From Pseudomonas antarctica (GTDB taxonomy: Bacteria; Pseudomonadota; Gammaproteobacteria; Pseudomonadales; Pseudomonadaceae): a DNA stretch of 64,000 nucleotides. Below are positions 6,479-15,655 of the stretch, one piece after another. Numbering within the stretch: the stretch's first letter is position 1; the number at the start of each line of letters is the position of its first letter. The notes under the pieces are model-generated. The model did no database searches and was not told where the DNA came from. It was given only the letters and a program-made list of their open reading frames with translations. The stretch is taken from the NCBI RefSeq assembly GCF_900624995.1, contig NZ_UYXQ01000008.1, positions 1-64,000 of the forward strand. The letters run 5' to 3'. Made by a program: the position numbers and the translations under genes.

Positions 6479-7756
6479 ATGAGCAAGACCAACGCATCCC
6501 TGATGAAACGCCGCGAAGCTGCTGTACCACGCGGTGTTGGCCAGATTCACCCAATCTTCGCCGAGTCGGCAAAGAACGCCACCGTGACCGACGTTGAAGG
6601 TCGCGAGTTCATCGACTTCGCCGGCGGTATCGCCGTGCTGAACACCGGCCACGTGCACCCGAAAATCATCGCCGCCGTGACCGCGCAGTTGAACAAGCTG
6701 ACTCACACCTGCTTTCAGGTCCTGGCCTACGAGCCGTACGTGGAGCTGTGCGAGAAAATCAACGCCAAGGTCCCAGGTGATTTCGCCAAGAAAACCCTGC
6801 TGGTCACCACCGGTTCCGAAGCCGTCGAAAACGCCGTGAAAATCGCCCGCGCCGCCACTGGCCGTGCCGGTGTGATCGCCTTCACCGGCGCCTACCACGG
6901 CCGCACCATGATGACCCTGGGCCTCACCGGCAAAGTCGTGCCTTACTCGGCGGGCATGGGCCTGATGCCAGGCGGCGTGTTCCGTGCGCTGTTCCCGAAT
7001 GAACTGCACGGTGTGAGCGACGACGATTCGATCGCCAGCATCGAACGCATCTTTAAGAACGATGCCGAGCCGCGTGATATCGCTGCCATCATCATCGAGC
7101 CGGTGCAGGGCGAAGGCGGTTTCTACGTCGCGCCAAAATCCTTCATGAAGCGCTTGCGCGAATTGTGCGACAAGCACGGCATCCTGCTGATCGCCGACGA
7201 AGTACAAACCGGCGCTGGCCGTACCGGTACTTTCTTCGCCATGGAACAGATGGGCGTTGCCGCCGACCTGACCACCTTCGCCAAATCCATCGCTGGCGGC
7301 TTCCCGTTGGCCGGTGTGTGCGGCAAGGCTGAGTACATGGACGCCATTGCGCCGGGCGGCCTGGGTGGCACTTATGCGGGTAGCCCGATCGCTTGCGCGG
7401 CGGCGCTGGCGGTGATGGAAGTGTTCGAAGAAGAACACCTGCTGGACCGCTGCAAAGCGGTCGGCGAGCGCTTGGTGACCGGCCTGAAAGCCATTCAGGC
7501 CAAGTACCCGGTGATCGGCGAAGTGCGTGCCTTGGGCGCCATGATCGCGGTCGAGCTGTTCGAAGGTGGCGACAAGCACAAGCCGAACGCCGCTGCCGTC
7601 GCCGCCGTGGTGGCCAAGGCGCGTGACAAGGGCTTGATCTTGCTGTCCTGCGGCACCTACGGCAACGTGTTGCGCGTACTGGTCCCGCTGACCTCGCCGG
7701 ACGAGCAGTTGGACAAAGGCCTGGCGATCATCGAAGAGTGCTTCTGCGAGCTGTAA
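6479..7756 (+). CDS. gabT: 4-aminobutyrate transaminase
   Basis: A class-III pyridoxal-phosphate aminotransferase of 425 residues, the usual GabT length. It transfers the amino group of GABA to 2-oxoglutarate, giving succinate semialdehyde for GabD. Visible features are the PLP phosphate-binding TTGSEAVENAVKIARA, GAYHGRT, the conserved Asp in LIADEVQTGAGRTG and the Schiff-base lysine in TTFAKSIAGGFPLAG. ATG 6479 with TGAGGA upstream is preferred over GTG 6461. A strong terminator follows directly. Confidence 0.96.
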   Translation: MSKTNASLMKRREAAVPRGVGQIHPIFAESAKNATVTDVEGREFIDFAGGIAVLNTGHVHPKIIAAVTAQLNKLTHTCFQVLAYEPYVELCEKINAKVPGDFAKKTLLVTTGSEAVENAVKIARAATGRAGVIAFTGAYHGRTMMTLGLTGKVVPYSAGMGLMPGGVFRALFPNELHGVSDDDSIASIERIFKNDAEPRDIAAIIIEPVQGEGGFYVAPKSFMKRLRELCDKHGILLIADEVQTGAGRTGTFFAMEQMGVAADLTTFAKSIAGGFPLAGVCGKAEYMDAIAPGGLGGTYAGSPIACAAALAVMEVFEEEHLLDRCKAVGERLVTGLKAIQAKYPVIGEVRALGAMIAVELFEGGDKHKPNAAAVAAVVAKARDKGLILLSCGTYGNVLRVLVPLTSPDEQLDKGLAIIEECFCEL

Positions 7757-7777
7757 GCGGATTGACGTGATCGACAG

Positions 7778-7806
7778 AAAAAACCCGCTTCGGCGGGTTT
7801 TTTTTG
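7778..7806 (+). terminator. Terminator of gabDT
   Basis: AAAACCCGC-TTCG-GCGGGTTTT (7780-7801), a UUCG-capped stem followed by a run of T. It is 21 bases after the gabT stop. Confidence 0.92.
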
Positions 7807-7894
7807 TGCCCGATGCAGCACATTCAGGCTGTGTTCATTGTACGCAGGCGGCTTGATTGTCTAAGGTGCAAGCATTGCCGATGGAGCGTGCTGG

Positions 7895-9097
7895 ATGACT
7901 GCTGTTGATTTACCGGCTGTACCCCGAGTGTTGATTGCGGAAGCGGACCCTTGGTCGCGGGACCTGCTCAAGCAAGTGTTATTGAATGTGCGCTGCGACG
8001 CACGGCTGGATGTGTGTGCTGATGGCCAGCAAGCAGCCACGCTGTTGCGAGAAAAAACCTACGACCTCATCCTCGCGGACTGGGAACTGCCGGGCGTCGA
8101 TGGCCTGAGCTTGCTGCGCAGCGTGCGCCAGCAGCGCCGTTCACTGCCGTTTATTCTGCTGAGCAGTCGCAATGATGCCGCCAGCGTGCGCGAAGCCTTG
8201 CCCCTGGCGCCTACGGCGTACCTGACCAAACCGCTGAACATGGAAGGCCTGACCCAGCGCCTGCAAGACTTGCTGCTTAACGAAGGCGAAAGCGTGTATT
8301 GCGAAATTCCGCCGCTGGCGCCCGGCATGACCTTGCCGGTGTTTCTGGAGCGGCGCCGCGAAGCCTCTGACGGCGCGCCGTTGCGCGTCGATGTGAAAGC
8401 CGCCGTGCAACACAGCCTGGAGCCGGATGGCTTGGACCTCAAGCGCCTGGAAGACCAGGTGCGCACGGACCCACAAATTACCGCTGTCCTGATCGCCGCT
8501 GCCAACAGCGCCGGTCATCACGGCACCCCGGTGCAAACGCTGTCGGCCGCACTGGACACACTCGCGGCCGGGCAGAGCATGAACCTGATTTTGGGCCTGG
8601 CCCTCAAGCACAACGTGGTGCTGGGCGACCCGGCGCTGCTGGCCTATGCCGAGCGCCACTGGCAACTGTCCCAGGACACTGCCGACTACGCCCGCCGCCT
8701 GGCGCGTATGCTCGAGCTGGACCACGAGCGCTGCTACAGCGCCGGCATCCTGCATCGGCTCGGTGATTTGGCGTTGTTGCGTTGCCTGGAAGACTGGCGC
8801 CAGGGCGGCGGAGCGCTGGATGACGAAGCGATCGGTGAGTCTCTCGATGCGTTTGGTGCCGCCTATGGTTCGGCATTGCGCACGCGGTGGCGCTTGCCGT
8901 TGGAGCTGCGCCAGTTGATTGCGGCGATCTATTCACTCGAAGGTGGGGTGTATTCACGCGAGTCGCTGGTGATGAACCTGGCAGCGCAAATGGCGCGACT
9001 GACCGAGCACGAAGGGCTTGAGGCGCTGGCGAGGAGCAAGACTGCGCGGTTGTTGAGGGTTGGGTTGTCGGAGCTGACCCGATTGCGCAAAAACTAG
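7895..9097 (+). CDS. Response regulator with receiver and HDOD domains
   Basis: A 400-residue two-domain protein. Residues about 10-130 are a CheY-like receiver with phosphoacceptor D62 (YDLILADWELPGVDG) and conserved K112 (YLTKPL). Residues about 150-380 form an HDOD (metal-dependent-phosphohydrolase-like, non-enzymatic) output domain, visible as the long helical region with LIAAANSAGHHG and YSAGILHRLGDLALL. The receiver start reads LIAEADP, so one of the usual paired acidic residues that bind Mg2+ is Ala. HDOD receivers often act as protein-protein hubs in motility or surface signalling. No histidine kinase is adjacent, and the next gene is a diguanylate cyclase on the opposite strand, separated by a REP pair. 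Confidence 0.85.
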   Translation: MTAVDLPAVPRVLIAEADPWSRDLLKQVLLNVRCDARLDVCADGQQAATLLREKTYDLILADWELPGVDGLSLLRSVRQQRRSLPFILLSSRNDAASVREALPLAPTAYLTKPLNMEGLTQRLQDLLLNEGESVYCEIPPLAPGMTLPVFLERRREASDGAPLRVDVKAAVQHSLEPDGLDLKRLEDQVRTDPQITAVLIAAANSAGHHGTPVQTLSAALDTLAAGQSMNLILGLALKHNVVLGDPALLAYAERHWQLSQDTADYARRLARMLELDHERCYSAGILHRLGDLALLRCLEDWRQGGGALDDEAIGESLDAFGAAYGSALRTRWRLPLELRQLIAAIYSLEGGVYSRESLVMNLAAQMARLTEHEGLEALARSKTARLLRVGLSELTRLRKN

Positions 9098-9116
9098 CTG
9101 GCAACGAGGATCAAGT

Positions 9117-9204
9117 GTGGGAGCGGGCTTGCTCGCGAATACGGTTTGCCAGTCGCCGAAAATATTGACTGATCCACCGCATTCGCGAGCAAGGCCGCTC
9201 CCAC
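9117..9204. repeat. REPIN (inverted pair of REP sequences)
   Basis: Forward core GTGGGAGCGGGCTTGCTCGC at 9117-9136 and its reverse complement at 9182-9204, with one substitution (AAGGCC for AAGCCC), separated by about 42 bases. It lies between two convergent genes. The family recurs at least eight more times in the window, always between genes. Confidence 0.9.
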
Positions 9205-9219
9205 ATTTTTGACCGAGTT

Positions 9220-10221
9220 CTAACTCGCTATGACGCGGTTCTTGCCTTGACGCTTAGCCTCATACATGGCCGCATCAGCCCGTGCGAACAGGCTATCGAG
9301 CGTCGAATCTTCTTCGCGCAGGCTGGCCAGGCCTTGGCTGACGGTCACGTTGAATGGCCGGCCTTCATAGCTAAAACTCAGCGCCTGGATTTCCTTGCCC
9401 AACCGCTCGGCCACCTGCAATGCCATGTGCGGCGCACAACCGGGCAGTATCGCGGCGAACTCTTCGCCGCCAATGCGCCCAAACAGGTCGCCACGGCGCA
9501 ATACACCGCGACCGCTCTCGGCGATACGCCGTAACACCTGATCGCCCTCCAGATGGCCGTAGGTGTCGTTGACGTCCTTGAAGTCATCGATGTCGAGCAA
9601 TAGGAATGCCAGCGGCACACCCTGGGCGCAAGCGCTGTCAAAGGCCTGGTTGGCGCATTCGAAAAAGTGCCTGCGGTTGCTGCTTTGGGTCAGTACGTCG
9701 GTGGTGGCGAGGCGATGCAGCTCCAACGCCATCTGTTTCTTTTCGGTGATGTCTTCGGCCATGCCGACCACGATCACTGGCTTACCGGGCTCGACCTGAT
9801 GATTGATATAGCACTTGTCGCTGAGCCAGCGAATCTGCCCATCAGCGGTGATGATGCGGTACTCGCGGTCCTCCACGGCGCCTTGCTCCAGCACACGGGC
9901 GAGGCTGTATTGAGCGTAGTCGAGGTCTTCGGGGTGAATGCTGTTGCGCCATTCACGATGGTCGGCTAACAGCAACCCCGCCGAACGGCCAAACACTCGC
10001 TCGTAGGCCGGGCTCACATACAGCACGCGACGCGTTTCCCAATCGATAGCCCACAGCACGGCGTTCACGCTGACCAGCAGTGAACTGAGCAGTTGCTCGC
10101 GCTTACTCAGCCGCTCGACTTCACCTTGGGCGTGCATGAGCGCCAACAGGGTTGCTGCCGCAGCTGGGCGGGTCGGCTCAGCAAGGGGGGCGTCGGGCAA
10201 GTAGGGCTTTTCGTGGACCAT
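9220..10221 (-). CDS. PAS domain diguanylate cyclase
   Basis: A 333-residue soluble protein. A PAS fold (about 45-165) holds VLWAIDWETRRVLYVSPAYE and the PAC-like WLSDKCYINHQ...VGMAEDITEKKQ, and a GGDEF domain (about 168-330) carries the intact active-site motif GGEEF. Five residues before it is RRGD, the RxxD inhibitory site, so product inhibition by c-di-GMP is expected. It makes c-di-GMP from two GTP. There is no transmembrane segment, so the PAS domain probably reads a cytosolic signal. It converges on the REC-HDOD gene. Confidence 0.9.
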   Translation of the reverse strand: MVHEKPYLPDAPLAEPTRPAAAATLLALMHAQGEVERLSKREQLLSSLLVSVNAVLWAIDWETRRVLYVSPAYERVFGRSAGLLLADHREWRNSIHPEDLDYAQYSLARVLEQGAVEDREYRIITADGQIRWLSDKCYINHQVEPGKPVIVVGMAEDITEKKQMALELHRLATTDVLTQSSNRRHFFECANQAFDSACAQGVPLAFLLLDIDDFKDVNDTYGHLEGDQVLRRIAESGRGVLRRGDLFGRIGGEEFAAILPGCAPHMALQVAERLGKEIQALSFSYEGRPFNVTVSQGLASLREEDSTLDSLFARADAAMYEAKRQGKNRVIAS

Positions 10222-10433
10222 CGGTACAACTCTCTCTGGGCGCGCCGCAGGATGGAGCAGCGGTCACTACAAGGGGTCACCATGATGGCGAAGTGTTCTT
10301 TGAGAGAGGGTAAATGCGGTGAAGTTCCGTGAACGGGCTGACTAAGAAATGGCGTCAGAAACCGGTGGCAAGCCGATTGCTCTGGCGAGTTGGCGGGTGG
10401 TAGAGAGCAAGCTTGATGGGGCGAGCGAGCTTC

Positions 10434-10562
10434 TGTGGCGAGCGGGCTTGCTCGGCGTTGGGGCGCGAAGCGGCCCTTAAACCTGACACTGCGGTTTGTC
10501 ATGAAGAGTGCGCTGGCCTTATTGGGGCTGCTTCGCAGCCCAACGCGGGGCAGGCCCGCTCG
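10434..10562. repeat. Complex inverted repeat of a second REP-like family
   Basis: In the 402-base gap 10222-10623. It begins TGTGGCGAGCGGGCTTGCTC, contains TTGGGGCGCGAAGCGG and later the palindromic GGGGCTGCTTCGCAGCCC, and ends in CAGGCCCGCTCG. The same modules in the same order recur at 48908-49001. A small separate palindrome GCCCGCTCACTGCGAGCGGGC follows at 10589-10609 and may help terminate the desaturase gene's convergent neighbour. In 10222-10433 I see no gene or clear site. Confidence 0.7.
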
Positions 10563-10623
10563 TCATAACAAGCCGATTGCAATAACAGGCCCGCTCACTG
10601 CGAGCGGGCTCGTGAATACCCGG

Positions 10624-11808
10624 TCAGACTGCTGCTGGGCGCAGCGAATAGGTCTTCAGTTGGTGGGCAAAATCACGCAGGGACTGGATGCCGCTGGCTT
10701 CAGCCTCGTGCACCCATTCTTTTATCGCCGCCAGCATGTCGTGGCCATTGGAACTGGTCTTCAGCCAGATCTGCTGCAACGCCAGACGCTTCTCATAGAT
10801 CACCGTGAGCGCGTGGCTGTGTTCCAGCATGCTCTGGATACGCACGTGATGGCGGTCGTCCAGCAAGCTGGTTTCTCGCGACAGCAGGCGCTTGGCACGA
10901 TGGAACTGGTGGCGCACCGAATGATCGACCTTCCCCAGCTCCTGCTTGACCAGCGGGCCGATCACCAACTTGCGGTATTGGGCCATGATCTGGAAGCGGT
11001 TGTTGAGGATCGCCATGGCAGTGTCCATGTCCAGATGCCCTTTGCCTTCGACACGGTGTGCGATAGGCGCTACACGCTGCACTTTAGCCAGGCGCAGGAA
11101 GCTGAACACTTTGATCCACGCCCAGCCCAGGTCGAACTCCCACTTTTTCACCGACAGCTTGGCCGAGTTAGGGTAGGTGTGGTGGTTGTTGTGCAGCTCC
11201 TCGCCGCCAACGATGATGCCCCACGGCACCAGGTTGGTGGCCGCGTCACGGCATTCGAAGTTGCGATAGCCTACGGCATGCCCCAGGCCGTTGATCACGC
11301 CGGCGGCCCAGAACGGAATCCACATCATCTGAATCGCCCAGATGGTGATGCCGATGGTGCCGAACAGCAGCAGGTCGATGACGCCCATGATTGCCACGCC
11401 CAACAGCGGGTAGGGCGTGTAGATCTTGCGTTCGATCCAGTCGTCCGGGCAGTTCTTGCCGTAGATGCGCAGCGTCTCGGGGTTTTCGGCCTCGGCGCGG
11501 TACAGCTCGGCACCTTTGCGCAATACGGTGGACAGGCCTTTGATGACCGGGCTGTGCGGGTCGTCGACGGTTTCACATTTGGCGTGGTGTTTGCGGTGGA
11601 TGGCGGTCCACTCGCGGGTGTTCTGCGCCGTGGTCAGCCACAGCCAGAAGCGGAAGAAGTGTTTCAGGCCGGCATTGAGCTCCAGGGAGCGATGGGCTGA
11701 ATAGCGGTGCAGATAAACCGTGACCCCAACGATGGTCACGTGGGTCATCAACAGAGTGACTGCCACCAGTTGCCAGGCTGACAGGTCAAGAAAACCGTTG
11801 TACCACAT
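10624..11808 (-). CDS. Membrane acyl-lipid/acyl-CoA delta-9 fatty-acid desaturase
   Basis: A 394-residue integral membrane di-iron desaturase. It carries the three histidine boxes HRYSAH, HRKHH and HNNHH in the correct order and hydrophobic segments near residues 10-35, 130-165 and 170-185, followed by a long C-terminal helical extension of about 140 residues rich in charged residues. The extension and total length match the DesB type of P. aeruginosa, but the desC reductase and desT repressor that accompany desB there are absent. The start at 11808 (MWYNGF) is chosen because GAGGG lies about 10 bases upstream and it removes a non-conserved leader. It inserts a double bond in saturated acyl chains, adjusting membrane fluidity. 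Confidence 0.9.
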   Translation of the reverse strand: MWYNGFLDLSAWQLVAVTLLMTHVTIVGVTVYLHRYSAHRSLELNAGLKHFFRFWLWLTTAQNTREWTAIHRKHHAKCETVDDPHSPVIKGLSTVLRKGAELYRAEAENPETLRIYGKNCPDDWIERKIYTPYPLLGVAIMGVIDLLLFGTIGITIWAIQMMWIPFWAAGVINGLGHAVGYRNFECRDAATNLVPWGIIVGGEELHNNHHTYPNSAKLSVKKWEFDLGWAWIKVFSFLRLAKVQRVAPIAHRVEGKGHLDMDTAMAILNNRFQIMAQYRKLVIGPLVKQELGKVDHSVRHQFHRAKRLLSRETSLLDDRHHVRIQSMLEHSHALTVIYEKRLALQQIWLKTSSNGHDMLAAIKEWVHEAEASGIQSLRDFAHQLKTYSLRPAAV

Positions 11809-11974
11809 AGGCTGTATGGCCCTCAGATAAAGTAAAAAACAGCTCACGCATTATCACTAAGCCTACAGAGAAAACCAGCCGCCCTTTCAGATAGGAGTGA
11901 CTGGATGTTTCTTATTCTATAATCCGCAGCCTTTGTAGGGCGATTTTGTTTTTTTGGTAAGGATTACTGACCAT

Positions 11975-13885
11975 ATGCTGTTTTCATACCGAGGTGCCCT
12001 GCGTGTGGGGCTGGTATACCTGCTGGTTTCCATTGCGTGGCTTCAGCTCAGCCATCATCTATTGATCGACTTTCTCGATGACCCTTGGGAGTTGGGGCAC
12101 TGGCTGGAGGTGCGTGGCTATGTGTGGGTGAGCCTCAGTGCGTTGACTATTTATCTGATTTGCGCCCGTTTTGCCGGCGCTCACCCGTTGCAGCAACCGC
12201 TGAAAGAAAACCGCGAGCGCCTGCGCCAGGCCGCTGCCGTGTTCGATTGCACCCGCGAAGGCGTGCTGGTCACTGACACCCAAGGGTTGATCGTGCACGT
12301 CAACCGAGCGTTTATCGAGATCACCGGCTATAACCTCGAAGACGTCATGGGCGAGCGGCCGAGCCTGTTCAAGTCCGGGCGCCATTCGTCGAGCTTTTAC
12401 CAGAAGATGTTCCAGGCCCTCGAGTGCACGGGCGAATGGAGCGGCGAAATCTGGAACCGGCGCAAAAGCGGTGAAATTTACCCACAGTGGCAAACCATCC
12501 GCGTTGTCCACGACGACCAGGGCAAGGTCAGCCATTACGTCGCAGTGTTTTCCGATATCAGCGCGATCAAGGACTCCGAGCACGAGTTGGCGCACCTCGC
12601 CCATCATGACCCACTTACCGACTTGCCCAACCGCTTGCTGTTCACTGACCGCGCCGAGCAGGCGCTGGCCTCGGCGCAAGTGCACAAACGCGGCTGTGCC
12701 TTGCTATTGCTGGACCTGGACCACTTCAAGATTATCAATGACAGCCTTGGTCATAACGTCGGCGACCAATTGCTCAAGGCCGTGGGCGAGCGACTTAAGG
12801 GGCTGTTCGGCCCCGGTGTGACCCTGGCGCGCCTCGGTGGGGACGAGTTCGCGGTGCTGGCGGAAAGTTGTCCACAGGTGGTACAGGCCGCTGCCTTGGC
12901 CCAGCGCATACTCGAGGCGATGAAGCAGCCGCTCATCTTTGACGGCCATCAACTGTTTATCAGCGCCAGCATCGGCATCAGCCTGTTCCCCAGCGATGCC
13001 CTGAGTGCCCAGCAGTTGCTGCGCAATGCCGACTCCGCGCTGTTCAAGGCCAAGAGCGCCGGCCGCGAAAGCTACGCCTTGTACACCGAAGAGCTGACGG
13101 CCCACGCGCAGAATCGCGTGGAAATCGCCAGCGAGCTGCGTCGCGCCCTCGATCAGCAGGAGTTGCGGGTCTACTACCAGCCCGTGCACGACCTGCATGG
13201 CAGCCGCTTGATAGGCGTCGAAGCGCTGGTGCGTTGGCAACACCCGGAGCGGGGTCTGGTGCCACCGAGTGATTTCATTCCCATCGCCGAGCGTACCGGC
13301 CTGATTGCCGACATCGACGCCTGGGTGATGGACCAGGCCTGCCGCCAGATGTGCCAATGGCTGACGGATGGCGCGCCGTTGAGCTTTATTGCGGTGAACG
13401 TTTCCAGTCGCCTGTTCGCCCGGCGCGAGCTGTACGAGCAAGTCGCCCAAGTGCTGCACGCCACCGGCCTCGATCCGGCGTTCCTTGAGCTGGAAGTCAC
13501 CGAAAGCGCGGTGATGGATGACCCGGAAGTTGCCCTTGAGCAGTTGCACCGCCTGCGCGAACTGGGCTTGCGTCTGGCCATCGACGACTTTGGCACCGGC
13601 TATTCCTCGCTGCTGCGCCTCAAGCGCCTGCCGGTGCAGAAACTCAAGATCGACCAGGGCTTTGTCGCCGGGTTGCCGTGGGATGAAGACGACGCGGCGA
13701 TAGTGCGCGTGGTGATCGCCCTGGCCAAAAGCATGGGCATGCAGGTGCATGCCGAAGGGATTGAGCAAGTGGAGCAGGCGCGGTTCTTGTTGGAGCAGGA
13801 GTGCGATATGGGGCAGGGGTATTGGTTTGGGCGCCCGATGCCTGCAAGTGAAATTGATTGGGAGCGCGCGCCTGCCATTCAATAG
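11975..13885 (+). CDS. Membrane PAS-GGDEF-EAL protein (c-di-GMP turnover)
   Basis: A 636-residue protein. Two transmembrane helices (about 8-30 and 48-68) flank a short periplasmic loop, followed by a PAS domain (about 88-205, VFDCTREGVLVTDTQGLIVHVNRAF in parts), a GGDEF domain with an intact GGDEF (LARLGGDEFAVL) and an EAL domain with EALVRWQHP, EVTESAV and DDFGTGYSSL. Both catalytic motifs look complete, so it may be bifunctional. No RxxD inhibitory site precedes GGDEF. ATG 11975 has AAGGA 11 bases upstream. It is divergent from the desaturase. Confidence 0.9.
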   Translation: MLFSYRGALRVGLVYLLVSIAWLQLSHHLLIDFLDDPWELGHWLEVRGYVWVSLSALTIYLICARFAGAHPLQQPLKENRERLRQAAAVFDCTREGVLVTDTQGLIVHVNRAFIEITGYNLEDVMGERPSLFKSGRHSSSFYQKMFQALECTGEWSGEIWNRRKSGEIYPQWQTIRVVHDDQGKVSHYVAVFSDISAIKDSEHELAHLAHHDPLTDLPNRLLFTDRAEQALASAQVHKRGCALLLLDLDHFKIINDSLGHNVGDQLLKAVGERLKGLFGPGVTLARLGGDEFAVLAESCPQVVQAAALAQRILEAMKQPLIFDGHQLFISASIGISLFPSDALSAQQLLRNADSALFKAKSAGRESYALYTEELTAHAQNRVEIASELRRALDQQELRVYYQPVHDLHGSRLIGVEALVRWQHPERGLVPPSDFIPIAERTGLIADIDAWVMDQACRQMCQWLTDGAPLSFIAVNVSSRLFARRELYEQVAQVLHATGLDPAFLELEVTESAVMDDPEVALEQLHRLRELGLRLAIDDFGTGYSSLLRLKRLPVQKLKIDQGFVAGLPWDEDDAAIVRVVIALAKSMGMQVHAEGIEQVEQARFLLEQECDMGQGYWFGRPMPASEIDWERAPAIQ

Positions 13886-13918
13886 TCGACGCGTTTTCAA
13901 TCTGAAATACAGTCAAAT

Positions 13919-14005
13919 GTGGGAGCGGGCTTGCTCGCGAATGCGCAGTGTCAGTCACTGCATCTGTGGCTGACCCACCTCATTTGCGAGCAAGCCCGCT
14001 TCCAC
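13919..14005. repeat. REPIN
   Basis: Forward core at 13919-13941, reverse complement at 13983-14005 with two changes (TTTGCGAG and GCTTCCAC). It follows the GGDEF-EAL stop by 33 bases and is the only candidate terminator there. The 320-base gap 13886-14205 otherwise holds the regulatory region described at 14101. Confidence 0.9.
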
Positions 14006-14100
14006 ATTTGGATCTCAACACGGCTTATTTTCCGTGTCGAGCGCGCGAAAACCTGCGCAACCCCACGTCCTGCCAGAAAATTCTTTCTGGTTATATAAAC

Positions 14101-14125
14101 ATTCTTAAATAGTCTTTTTAAGAAT
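14101..14125 (+). promoter_or_regulatory. AT-rich inverted repeat upstream of oscA-sbp-cysTWA
   Basis: Perfect 9-bp arms ATTCTTAAA and TTTAAGAAT with a 7-base spacer, within a very AT-rich stretch (TTATATAAACATTC precedes it) that contrasts with the surrounding GC-rich DNA. A TACTAT -10-like hexamer follows at about 14140. CysB, the LysR-type activator of sulfate-starvation genes, binds AT-rich dyads upstream of the promoter, and this is the best place for it. Assignment to CysB is inference. Confidence 0.55.
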
Positions 14126-14205
14126 ATCCGCGCTTATCTACTATCGCCCTCATGCCGCAAGCAGTGCCGCCACTGCGAGGCACTATTCATTTCAGGAGCG
14201 AGACC

Positions 14206-14388
14206 ATGAGCGCATCTCTACGTAGCGTCGACGGCCAGGACGAAGCAGCCATTTTGCGTGAGATCCAGAGCGCCTTGCGCGATTTGCGGTTTGGCGCGGT
14301 GGAAATCACTGTGCATAACGCTCAAGTCGTACAGATCGAACGCAAGGAAAAATTCCGTTTGCAGAACCCGGGTAACAAACCGAGCTGA
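14206..14388 (+). CDS. oscA: Sulfur-starvation response protein OscA
   Basis: A 60-residue protein (start [20 protein letters not shown]), with CAGGAG 6-7 bases before ATG 14206. OscA is a small conserved pseudomonad protein encoded just upstream of sbp. It was first linked to organosulfur use and chromate tolerance in P. corrugata and is induced by sulfate limitation. No domain with known chemistry is visible; the C-terminal half is basic ([11 protein letters not shown]). It lies 74 bases before sbp on the same strand and is probably cotranscribed with it. Confidence 0.9.
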   Translation: MSASLRSVDGQDEAAILREIQSALRDLRFGAVEITVHNAQVVQIERKEKFRLQNPGNKPS

Positions 14389-14462
14389 GCAACAACGGCG
14401 ATTCGCATGCTAGACCCGCAACTATAAGAAAAAGCCAACACCCAGAATTTCAGGAGCCTTCT

Positions 14463-15473
14463 ATGTCGCCGATTCGCCGTTACGCGCTGGCCGCACTGGC
14501 CAGTGCCGTGTTTGCCGGTTCCGCTGTTGCCAAGGACTACGAGTTGCTCAACGTCTCGTACGACCCTACCCGTGAGCTGTACCAGGACTACAACGCTGAG
14601 TTCACCAGCTTCTGGAAGAAAGAGCACCCGGGTGACAACGTCAAGATTCAGCAATCCCACGGTGGTTCGGGCAAACAAGGCCGCGCGGTAATCGACGGCC
14701 TGCGCGCCGACGTCGTGACCCTGGCCCTGGCCGGTGACATCGACGAAATCGCCAAACTGGGCAAGACCCTGCCGCAGAGCTGGCAAACTCGCCTGCCGGA
14801 CGCCAGCACCCCGTACACCTCGACCATCGTGTTTCTGGTGCGCAAGGGCAACCCTAAAGGCATCAAGGATTGGGGCGACCTGATCAAAAAAGACGTTTCC
14901 GTCATCACCCCCAACCCGAAAACCTCCGGCGGTGCGCGCTGGAACTTCCTCGCCGCCTGGGCCTACGGCCTCAAAGCCGGTGGCAGCGAAGCCAAGGCTC
15001 AGGAATACGTGAAAGCACTGTTCAAGCACGTGCCGATTCTCGACACCGGCGCTCGCGGTTCGACCATCACGTTCGTCAACAACGGTCAGGGTGACGTGTT
15101 GCTGGCCTGGGAAAACGAGGCCTTCCTGGCGCTGAAAGAAGACGGCGGTGCCGACAAGTTCGACATCGTCGTGCCGTCCCTGTCGATCCTCGCGGAACCG
15201 CCGGTGGCCGTGATCGACAAGAACGCCGAGAAAAAGGGCAACACCGAGATCGCCACTGAGTACCTCAAGCACCTGTACAGCCCGGCTGGTCAGGAGATCG
15301 CGGCGAAGAACTTCTACCGCCCACGCGATGAGAAAGTCGCCGCCAAGTACGCCCAGCAGTTCCCGAAGCTGGACTTGGTGACTATCGACAAAGACTTCGG
15401 CGGCTGGAAAACTGCCCAGCCGAAATTCTTCAATGACGGTGGCGTGTTCGACCAGATTTACTCGGCGCAGTAA
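14463..15473 (+). CDS. sbp: Periplasmic sulfate-binding protein
   Basis: A 336-residue protein with a cleavable signal peptide ([20 protein letters not shown], cleavage after AVA). Family hallmarks include [36 protein letters not shown] and [16 protein letters not shown], which line the sulfate/thiosulfate pocket. It delivers sulfate to CysT/CysW/CysA, encoded next. CAGGAG precedes the ATG. The gap to cysT carries a REP-type repeat, which often raises the level of the binding protein relative to the permeases. Confidence 0.96.
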   Translation: MSPIRRYALAALASAVFAGSAVAKDYELLNVSYDPTRELYQDYNAEFTSFWKKEHPGDNVKIQQSHGGSGKQGRAVIDGLRADVVTLALAGDIDEIAKLGKTLPQSWQTRLPDASTPYTSTIVFLVRKGNPKGIKDWGDLIKKDVSVITPNPKTSGGARWNFLAAWAYGLKAGGSEAKAQEYVKALFKHVPILDTGARGSTITFVNNGQGDVLLAWENEAFLALKEDGGADKFDIVVPSLSILAEPPVAVIDKNAEKKGNTEIATEYLKHLYSPAGQEIAAKNFYRPRDEKVAAKYAQQFPKLDLVTIDKDFGGWKTAQPKFFNDGGVFDQIYSAQ

Positions 15474-15502
15474 GCCAAAGTACCTGTAGGCGCCTGATTT
15501 TC

Positions 15503-15591
15503 TGTAGGCGCTGGCTTGCCTGCGATAGCATCACCGCGGTGTGACTGATACACCAAGGTGCCTGCATCGCGGGCAAGCCCGGCTCCCACAG
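15503..15591. repeat. REP pair of a variant family between sbp and cysT
   Basis: TGTAGGCGCTGGCTTGCCTG at 15503-15522 faces GCGGGCAAGCCCGGCTCCCACA at 15569-15590 in inverted form, with short extra copies of CCGGCCCCCACAGA after it. This differs from the main family (CTTGCCTGCGATAG instead of CTTGCTCGCGAA). Inside an operon such hairpins can protect the upstream transcript from 3' decay. Confidence 0.8.
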
Positions 15592-15655
15592 AAAAGCCGG
15601 CCCCCACAGAAAGCGCGCTCCTACCGTGGTTTCTACCTTTTAACCAAGGACTCTT

